From positions 1 through 11,838 of the forward strand of contig DAIDTM010000149.1 of the NCBI GenBank assembly GCA_027457205.1: DNA of 11,838 bases, given 5' to 3'. Below, one piece after another: positions 1 through 4,926 of the stretch. A program made the position numbers and the translations under genes. Origin of the DNA: Anaerolineae bacterium (GTDB taxonomy: Bacteria; Chloroflexota; Anaerolineae; UBA4142). The first letter of the stretch is position 1, and each line of letters opens with the position of its first letter. The notes under the pieces were generated by a model that worked only from the letters and a program-made list of their open reading frames with translations, was not told where the DNA came from and ran no database searches.

Positions 1-204
1 CGACTTGCCGTTGACTTCGCTAATCGCTTTCTGCGCGTCCTCGTCCGTCGCCATTTCGACGAACGCAAAACCCTTCGAGCGACCCGATTCGCGCTCAGTC
101 ACGACGGTCACGGAAGCGACGTTTGCGACCCCGGCGAACAATTGGCGCAGGTCATCCTCCGTAGTCTGGTACGACAGATTTCCAACGAACAATCTCGTGC
201 TCAT
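1..204 (-). CDS. RRM-type RNA-binding protein, 3' end cut by window edge
   Basis: This is a small RNA-binding protein of the bacterial/cyanobacterial Rbp type with a single RNA recognition motif. Sixty-eight codons are visible and the reading frame is still open at the window edge. The RNP2 motif LFVGNL is at residues 5-10, and an RNP1-like motif, RSKGFAFVEM, is at about residues 43-52. Its aromatic residues normally stack on RNA bases. The ATG at 202-204 has an AGGAG ribosome binding site about 6 nt upstream, which fixes the start. It lies 83 nt downstream of rpsU on the same strand with no clear terminator between, so co-transcription from the rpsU promoter is likely. In cyanobacteria, small RRM proteins are often cold-induced and neighbours of rpsU. 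A cold or translation-stress role here is inference. The family call is firm, but the RNA targets are unknown. Confidence 0.93.
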   Translation of the reverse strand, partial: MSTRLFVGNLSYQTTEDDLRQLFAGVANVASVTVVTERESGRSKGFAFVEMATDEDAQKAISEVNGKS

Positions 205-287
205 TCCAATCTCCTGTTGGATCGTGCAAAACAAGAACGGTTTCGACTGAAGGACGCGCGCCTGATCGCGCTAGGATGGGGTCGCGA

Positions 288-491
288 TTAACCTTCCTCG
301 TGGTCCTGGCGCAGTCGCTGCATGCGCGCGCGGCGACGACCTTTGCGCTCATCCATGCGACGCTGCTCGCCTTTCGGAACGAACCAGCGGCGGCGGCGCA
401 GGTCCTTCATCACGCCGCCTTCCATCACTTCTTTGTTGAAGCGACGCAACAGACTGTCGAAGGACTCGCCTTCTCTTAGTTTGACAGACAC
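288..491 (-). CDS. rpsU: 30S ribosomal protein S21
   Basis: S21 is a small basic protein of the 30S subunit that sits near the anti-Shine-Dalgarno end of 16S rRNA and helps initiate translation. The product is 67 residues, typical for the family. It begins VSVKLREGES and then has the recognisable core FDSLLRRFNKEV, a GVMKDLRRRRWF segment, and a strongly basic C-terminal helix rich in Arg. I chose the GTG at 489-491 because S21 proteins begin at this point (x-SVKLREGE). An in-frame ATG-like start upstream at 557 would lie inside the leader hairpin and add 22 unrelated residues. A GAGG stretch about 11 nt before the GTG is a modest ribosome binding site. The gene ends in TAA. It is preceded by its own promoter and hairpin-containing leader, and followed by an RRM protein gene. 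Confidence 0.95.
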   Translation of the reverse strand: MSVKLREGESFDSLLRRFNKEVMEGGVMKDLRRRRWFVPKGEQRRMDERKGRRRARMQRLRQDHEEG

Positions 492-543
492 AACCGATAC
501 ACCCTCTTTCTCTTTATGATTTATTACAACGATTGCACAGCAA

Positions 544-570
544 ACCGCCAAGCCCACTTGGCTTGGCGGT
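544..570 (-). promoter_or_regulatory. Leader hairpin of rpsU, possible attenuator or terminator
   Basis: A perfect 11-bp inverted repeat (ACCGCCAAGCC, 5-nt loop, GGCTTGGCGGT) lies between the rpsU promoter and the rpsU start. In the minus-strand transcript it would start about 23 nt after the predicted transcription start and is followed by only three U residues. It is therefore a weak intrinsic terminator or a stable leader hairpin. It could stop read-through from the beta-helix gene, but it also sits in the path of rpsU transcription, as an attenuator would. A short competing pairing exists just before it (GCGG with the CCGC at the foot of the stem). On the plus strand no T-run follows. The structure is directly visible; the function is inferred. 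Confidence 0.7.
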
Positions 571-600
571 CCTTCCGCAGACCCGTGATGCTACACGCCC

Positions 601-629
601 ATCATACCATTTGAATTATGAATTGTCAA
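601..629 (-). promoter_or_regulatory. Sigma70-type promoter for rpsU and the RRM gene
   Basis: On the minus strand a perfect -35 box TTGACA (624-629) is separated by exactly 17 nt from the -10 box TATGAT (601-606). The -10 is preceded by TGG, an extended -10 (TGn) element. The transcription start should fall near 592-595, giving a leader of about 100 nt before the rpsU GTG. The spacer is AT-rich and part of an imperfect dyad (610-630, TTTGAATT facing AATTGTCAAA) that could be an operator, although no repressor can be named. This is expected to be a strong promoter. Confidence 0.85.
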
Positions 630-652
630 ATGCAATTTTGCCCGCGCGCCCT

Positions 653-2293
653 CTAGCGCACGGACAAGCCCAGCCACGCCAGGTTCCAATCGCGTCCGCC
701 GTCAAATCCCTGCAAATTGTTGCCGTCGCCATTGCCCTGAACGAGAAAGGTACGCCCATTGTTGCGAAAGATATTGTTCGTCACCTGGTTGTTCGTCGAG
801 TCCAATAAGTGGACTGCGATCGAATTCGATTGGAGCGTGTTGCCGCACAAACAGTTGCCGTACGAACGATAGTCGCCGGGCGGCAGCCACGCATACGCCG
901 TTGGGTCGTACGATTCCGAATAGAAAAACATACCTTCGTTGCTGCTGATGATCTGATTGCCCGAGACGGTGGTGCCGTGACTGTTCGACGAAATGATGCC
1001 GTGATTGCTCATCCCGATAATCGTATTGTTCTTGATTTCGTTATCGTGCGCGAAACCGAGCCAGACGCCGTCCAGCCCATTGTGAATCTGGTTGTTGTCG
1101 ATTTTGTTGCCCGTGCAAAAACTCACTTCGACCGCATTGTAGAGCACCGAGTTGATCGTATTGCCGATAATGGTGTTGTTGTTGCCGCACGGCAGCGCGT
1201 GCGCTTTGATAAAGATGCCGTTGCCGTTTCGCCCGGTCACCGTATTATTCGCGATCAGATTGCCGTTCGAACCATTTTGCACGACGATGCCGCCGGCGTC
1301 GCAGCCAAAGCCGACCGTGCCCGCGCCCCAGGTGCATTTGCGAACATTGTCCGCCGTCGTATTGCCGGACGCTTCGCTGTTCTGCGTCTGCAAAAAGTTG
1401 ATGCCCCACGCCGAATTGTTCGACGACGTGTTGCCGCGCACGACGATACCGTTCGAGGAGCGTACATCGATGCCGATCGCCTGATTCAGCGTCGTGTTGT
1501 TTAGGATCTGCGAGCTGGTCGTATTGTTCAGTCGAATGCCGCCGCCTTCGGTCATGCCGAGAAATTTTCCAAACCGCGTCGCCGGGTCGGTATCGTCATA
1601 GTTATTCGAACTGTCGTTGTTCTGGATCACTAGATGGTCGCCCGCCTCGACATAGATGCCATAGGTGAAATTCGAGACGTGGCAGTTCTGGACCTGGACA
1701 TACGCCGGGGTTTCCAGATTCAGTAGACCGTACTTGTGAATGGCGATGCCGTAGCCGGTGAAATTCGCGCCGCGGATCGCGTGCCCCGCGCAGTCCAGAA
1801 CTACATGGCTGGTCTGAACCGAGATGCACTCACCGCTCGCACTCAAGTCATTGCTCAACCGGTAGTTGCCCGATTCATCGATGGTGCCGCACGCCGAAAC
1901 CGCGTTCCAGGGTACCGGCGTCGGCGGGCGCGGCGTGGGTGAACGCGTGGGCGAAGGAGGCACCGTGGGCGAGGGCGGCAACGTCGGCGTTGGCGTCAGC
2001 GATGGCGTCGGCGTGGCAGACGGCGTGAGCGTGTTGGTCGGCGTTGCCGTACGCGTAGGGGTGCGCGTCATTGTCGGCGTCGCAGTGGGCGGAGTGCTGG
2101 TCAGCATTGCGATAAAGACACTCGTTGCCTGCGCGACCGCGGTGCGCGCCGCGACGATGCTCTCCGCGCGATCGTACTGATCGACCAGCAGCGCGAATAC
2201 GCCCATGGCGACCAGACCGACCACCGTCGTTTCGATAACGACGAGAACCGGCAGTGTTTTGTTGCGTGCCGTGCGCGCTTTGATGGTTGCCAT
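653..2293 (-). CDS. Membrane-anchored parallel beta-helix (NosD-like) protein
   Basis: The product is a 546-residue surface protein. Residues 14-37 form an uncleaved signal-anchor or transmembrane helix after a basic N-terminus. Residues 65-128 are a Thr/Pro-rich stalk. The rest (about 130-546) is a right-handed parallel beta-helix of the NosD/pectate-lyase-like type. It contains repeated N-N and G-N turns such as NNTTSSQILNNT, SNGIVVRGNTSSNN and NGNLIANNTVTG. The first part of this domain carries the CGTI...GECI...LDCAGH pattern common at the start of such domains. The fold often binds or cleaves polysaccharides, but no catalytic residues can be assigned, so the substrate is unknown. I start at the ATG 2291-2293, not the in-frame GTG at 2309-2311, because that GTG lies inside the promoter just upstream of the -10 box and could not be transcribed from it. 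The mRNA would be leaderless. No terminator is seen before the rpsU promoter. Confidence 0.85.
   Translation of the reverse strand: MATIKARTARNKTLPVLVVIETTVVGLVAMGVFALLVDQYDRAESIVAARTAVAQATSVFIAMLTSTPPTATPTMTRTPTRTATPTNTLTPSATPTPSLTPTPTLPPSPTVPPSPTRSPTPRPPTPVPWNAVSACGTIDESGNYRLSNDLSASGECISVQTSHVVLDCAGHAIRGANFTGYGIAIHKYGLLNLETPAYVQVQNCHVSNFTYGIYVEAGDHLVIQNNDSSNNYDDTDPATRFGKFLGMTEGGGIRLNNTTSSQILNNTTLNQAIGIDVRSSNGIVVRGNTSSNNSAWGINFLQTQNSEASGNTTADNVRKCTWGAGTVGFGCDAGGIVVQNGSNGNLIANNTVTGRNGNGIFIKAHALPCGNNNTIIGNTINSVLYNAVEVSFCTGNKIDNNQIHNGLDGVWLGFAHDNEIKNNTIIGMSNHGIISSNSHGTTVSGNQIISSNEGMFFYSESYDPTAYAWLPPGDYRSYGNCLCGNTLQSNSIAVHLLDSTNNQVTNNIFRNNGRTFLVQGNGDGNNLQGFDGGRDWNLAWLGLSVR
1910..2101 (-). repeat. 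Degenerate Thr/Pro-rich coding repeat (protein stalk)
   Basis: Inside the beta-helix gene, about 64 codons read as alternating Thr-Pro, Ser-Pro and Thr-x-Thr-Pro units. The DNA shows an imperfect hexamer-like periodicity (GGCGTn seen on the plus strand). It encodes a flexible, extended linker that holds the beta-helix away from the membrane. Such Thr/Pro stalks are common in Chloroflexota surface proteins. Because the repeat is degenerate it probably changes length by slippage only rarely, but length variation between strains would be expected. Confidence 0.85.
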
Positions 2294-2301
2294 CGCCGCA
2301 A

Positions 2302-2330
2302 ATTCTAGCACAGCCGGCGCGCGGTGTCAA
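2302..2330 (-). promoter_or_regulatory. Consensus promoter for the beta-helix gene (leaderless)
   Basis: On the minus strand TTGACA (2325-2330), a 17-nt spacer and TAGAAT (2302-2307) form a near-consensus promoter. A TGC just before the -10 fits an extended -10. Only 8 nt separate the -10 box from the A of the ATG at 2293, so transcription should start on or one or two bases before the start codon. No ribosome binding site can therefore be present on the mRNA. Confidence 0.8.
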
Positions 2331-2362
2331 TTCGTCTTATGCAACCATCGTGCGCCAACGCG

Positions 2363-2391
2363 TTGACACGCTGAGGAAGGCGCGTTATACT
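2363..2391 (+). promoter_or_regulatory. Consensus promoter for the ArsB-like permease gene
   Basis: TTGACA (2363-2368), a 17-nt spacer and TATACT (2386-2391) form a near-perfect sigma70-type promoter on the plus strand. The likely start of transcription is A2398, which leaves a 25-nt leader before the ATG at 2423. It is back to back with the beta-helix promoter, with the two -35 boxes 32 nt apart, so the two genes may share upstream regulation. Confidence 0.82.
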
Positions 2392-2422
2392 TTCGTGAAC
2401 GAAACGTAATCCATTGGATTGT

Positions 2423-3694
2423 ATGCTACGACTAGTCATCGGCATCGTGATTTTTCTCGTGACGCTAGCCGTCATCGTAGCGCGCCCTCATCGTATCAAC
2501 GAAGCCATGGCGGCAGGGGGCGGCGCGGTGGTCATGCTGCTCGGTCAATTCATTCGCCCTGCCGAGGCGGTGAGCGTGTTGGCAAACGAGTGGAACGTCT
2601 TCGGGTTCTTCCTCGGTTTGATGACCGTGTCAGCGCTCGCGGATGAAGCGGGCATCTTTGAAACGTTCGCCTGGCTGGCGGGCAAATGGGGCAAAGGGTA
2701 CGCGCGGCGTTTGTATTTCGCCGTGTTTCTGGTCGGAACGCTCATCACCGTATTTCTTTCCAACGATGCCACCGCGCTGATTCTCACACCAGTCGTGTAC
2801 GCGCTCGTGACGCGTTTGCGCTTGCCAGTGCTGCCGTTTATGTTCGCGTGCACGTTCATCGCCGACACAGCCTCGTTTGTTCTGCCCGTGAGCAACCCCA
2901 TCAACATTCTTGTCCTCAATTCGTTCCACAGCGACTTGGGAACATTCCTCCGCTACTTGCTGCTGCCCAGTCTCTTCTGCATCGCGTTCAATACGCTGCT
3001 CTTTGCGTGGCTCTTTCGCCACGATTTGAACCTACGATACGATCTGTCCGATCTTACGCCCGCGCCATCGGGCAACCGGGGCTTGATCCGTTTTGCCACC
3101 GCTGGCTTGGGGATCATCGCCGTAGCCTACCTCGTCGCCTCCGTGGAACAATTTCCGCTCTCGATCGTCGCGCTGAGCGGCGCGGGCATGCTACTCCTCG
3201 GCGCGAGGTACTTCCATCGTCTGGATGTGAACAAACTGCGCCGTGAAATTTCATGGTCCTTGTTTGTGTTCATCGGCGGAATGTTTATCGTCGTGCGCGC
3301 GGTCGAGAATTTGGGACTGACTGCCGCGTTCGGGAATCGTTTGCTACAACTGGCTGGCGCAAATCCATTGACGGCGATTGCATTGACCGCCGGCAGCACG
3401 GCGCTTGGCGCAAACCTAATCAACAACGTACCGATGGCGCTCGTGATGATCTCCGCCGTGCGCGAGATGCTAAGGGTGCCGCTCGGTCATCCGGCGCTGA
3501 TTTACGCGACGATCTTGGGCGCAGATTTGGGCCCAAATCTGACAACGGTCGGTTCGCTGGCGACCATGCTGTGGCTCTTGATTCTGCGTCGCAAAGGATT
3601 AGAGATTTCAACACTCGAATATTTTAAACTCGGCGTGACCGTCGTGCCATTGATGCTTTTGATCGGGTCGCTGCTCATTTGGGTGCGGCTGTAA
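2423..3694 (+). CDS. ArsB-like ion permease (arsenical pump/SLC13-type family)
   Basis: This is a 423-residue polytopic inner-membrane transporter of the ion transporter superfamily, with about 10-12 hydrophobic segments. Two inverted halves are visible. The first contains FLSNDATALILTP (about 111-123) and ADTASFVLPVSNPINI (about 147-162). The second contains GANLINNVPMALV and LGADLGPNLTTVGSLAT, followed by a Leu/Trp-rich helix and RRKGLEIS. These are close to the hairpin motifs of ArsB arsenite pumps. However, no arsR, arsA, arsC or arsD gene is nearby, and related members move other anions or Na+, so arsenite export is only one possibility. The start is uncertain. The ATG at 2423 is preferred, but a TTG at 2414 is also in frame and neither has a clear ribosome binding site. 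A consensus promoter lies upstream and a UspA gene follows after 71 nt. Confidence 0.82.
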   Translation: MLRLVIGIVIFLVTLAVIVARPHRINEAMAAGGGAVVMLLGQFIRPAEAVSVLANEWNVFGFFLGLMTVSALADEAGIFETFAWLAGKWGKGYARRLYFAVFLVGTLITVFLSNDATALILTPVVYALVTRLRLPVLPFMFACTFIADTASFVLPVSNPINILVLNSFHSDLGTFLRYLLLPSLFCIAFNTLLFAWLFRHDLNLRYDLSDLTPAPSGNRGLIRFATAGLGIIAVAYLVASVEQFPLSIVALSGAGMLLLGARYFHRLDVNKLRREISWSLFVFIGGMFIVVRAVENLGLTAAFGNRLLQLAGANPLTAIALTAGSTALGANLINNVPMALVMISAVREMLRVPLGHPALIYATILGADLGPNLTTVGSLATMLWLLILRRKGLEISTLEYFKLGVTVVPLMLLIGSLLIWVRL

Positions 3695-3765
3695 ACACAA
3701 CGCGGGCGACGCGGTCGTTGGCGGCAAGTCGCGTTATTCGTGAGCCGGGCATCGGAGGAGGCGCA

Positions 3766-4224
3766 ATGGAAATTCTGTGTGCGATCGGCGAACGGCGCGG
3801 CGTCGAATTGATTCAGCGAGTCGCGGAAACGCTGCCGAATGATTCGTCGCTGATTTTGCTCCACGTAATTAACACGGGACCACGCCGCGATCTGGAGACG
3901 GTTGGGGGACCGTTGCGCCACGTGCCCGTCCGGGAGCACAACGTGGATGCGGCTGAAGAAACGGCAGGACGCAACGCGTTGGAGGAAGCGCTGGCAGCGG
4001 CGCGCGCCACTGGATTTGCAGCGGAGACGCGACTGGAGCGCGGCAACCCGGAGCACGTAATCGTCGAGATAGCGCAGCAGGTGAACGCGTCGCTAGTTAC
4101 GCTGCACGCTCGCGAGAATTTCCACGGGCACCCGCGGCAAGGTCCGCCTTCGGTTGGACACATCGCGCGTTTTGTGCTCGATCACGCGCCGGCTTACGTG
4201 TTGCTGTTCCGCGAAAGAACTTGA
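3766..4224 (+). CDS. Universal stress protein (UspA family), single domain
   Basis: This 152-residue soluble protein has the Usp alpha/beta fold. It starts with the strand MEILCAIG, followed by SSLILLHVI (second strand), a long Ala/Glu-rich helix and the strand FAAETRLERGNPEHVIVEIA. ASLVTLHARE and a closing VGHIARFVLDHAPAYVLLF segment match the ends of Usp domains. The usual ATP-binding Gly pattern (G-2x-G-9x-G-S/T) is not clearly kept, so nucleotide binding is doubtful. The start ATG at 3766-3768 has an excellent GGAGGAG ribosome binding site at 3754-3760. The frame is open upstream to 3679, but that would overlap the permease gene without a ribosome binding site. It probably shares the permease promoter. 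It ends only 12 nt from the convergent kdpE stop. Confidence 0.88.
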   Translation: MEILCAIGERRGVELIQRVAETLPNDSSLILLHVINTGPRRDLETVGGPLRHVPVREHNVDAAEETAGRNALEEALAAARATGFAAETRLERGNPEHVIVEIAQQVNASLVTLHARENFHGHPRQGPPSVGHIARFVLDHAPAYVLLFRERT

Positions 4225-4236
4225 CCGAAATCCGTT

Positions 4237-4926
4237 CTATGAATCCGCGCGCAGCCGATACCCCACACCAGGTTCTGTGAGAATGTAGCGCGGTCGGGTT
4301 GGATCAGTTTCGATTTTGCGGCGCAGGTTACTGATGTTCACGCGCAGAATGTGCGTTTCGCCATCGTAACCCGCGCCCCACACTTGGCGCAGGAGCTGAT
4401 GATGCGTCAGCACTTTACCGGCGTTGACCACGAGGACGCGCAACACGTCGTATTCTGTGGGCGTCAGTTGCACCTCCCGCCCGGCAACCGTGACGACGCG
4501 GCGCGCCAAATCGACTTGCAGTTCATCCGTCGTAAAAACCGGCTCGGTCGACGGCGCGGTCCGCCGCATCGCCACGCGTATCCGCGCCAGCAATTCACCG
4601 ATGCCGAACGGCTTGGTCAGATAATCGTCTGCGCCCGCGTCGAGCGCAGCGATTTTGTCTTGCTCGTGTTCGCGCACCGAAAGAATCAGGATCGGAATCT
4701 TCGTCCACTCGCGCAGCTGCTGCGTGACGGCAATGCCATCCATATCCGGCAGCCCCAGATCGAGAATAACCAAATCCGGACGATGCGCGATGACCGCGGA
4801 GAGCGCATCGCGTCCGGTCGCGGCTTCAAAGACTTGATGCCCGTGCGCGCCAAGCGACGCGCGTAGGAACTTGCGGATCGACGCCTCGTCGTCTACCACC
4901 AATACGCGCAATCCTAAATCCGTCAC
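4237..4926 (-). CDS. kdpE: KdpE, OmpR-type response regulator for K+ uptake
   Basis: KdpE is the DNA-binding partner of KdpD and activates the kdp operon at low K+ or high osmolarity. The 229-residue product has a receiver domain (about 5-118). This carries the acidic pair D12-D13, the phosphate-accepting D56 in VILDLGLPDMDG, and K105 in YLTKPF. A winged-helix domain (about 133-227) follows, with LTPTEYDVLRVLV and a VNISNLRRKIE recognition region ending EPGVGYRL. The GTG start (4924-4926) overlaps the kdpD TGA stop by 4 nt, so translation is very probably coupled. It is the last gene of the kdp set and ends 12 nt from the convergent uspA stop. Its position directly after kdpD, together with the KdpE-type sequence, makes the assignment firm. 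Confidence 0.95.
   Translation of the reverse strand: MTDLGLRVLVVDDEASIRKFLRASLGAHGHQVFEAATGRDALSAVIAHRPDLVILDLGLPDMDGIAVTQQLREWTKIPILILSVREHEQDKIAALDAGADDYLTKPFGIGELLARIRVAMRRTAPSTEPVFTTDELQVDLARRVVTVAGREVQLTPTEYDVLRVLVVNAGKVLTHHQLLRQVWGAGYDGETHILRVNISNLRRKIETDPTRPRYILTEPGVGYRLRADS

Noticed and set aside
515..542. A second rpsU promoter close to the start codon (TTGCTG with a weak ATCATA)
   Set aside because: It is a poor match on both boxes. The TTGACA/TATGAT pair upstream is far better.
492..557. N-terminal extension of S21 from an upstream start at 557
   Set aside because: The extra 22 residues are not S21-like and the start would fall in the hairpin. Family alignment by eye places the start at the GTG at 491.
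809..1504. 231-codon plus-strand open frame opposite the beta-helix gene
   Set aside because: It is Arg/Val/Asp-rich shadow sequence. The opposite strand has regular beta-helix repeats and a proper promoter.
2294..2311. GTG at 2311 as start of the beta-helix protein
   Set aside because: It lies inside the promoter spacer and -10 region, so it would not be in the mRNA. The ATG at 2293 follows the -10 box at the right distance.
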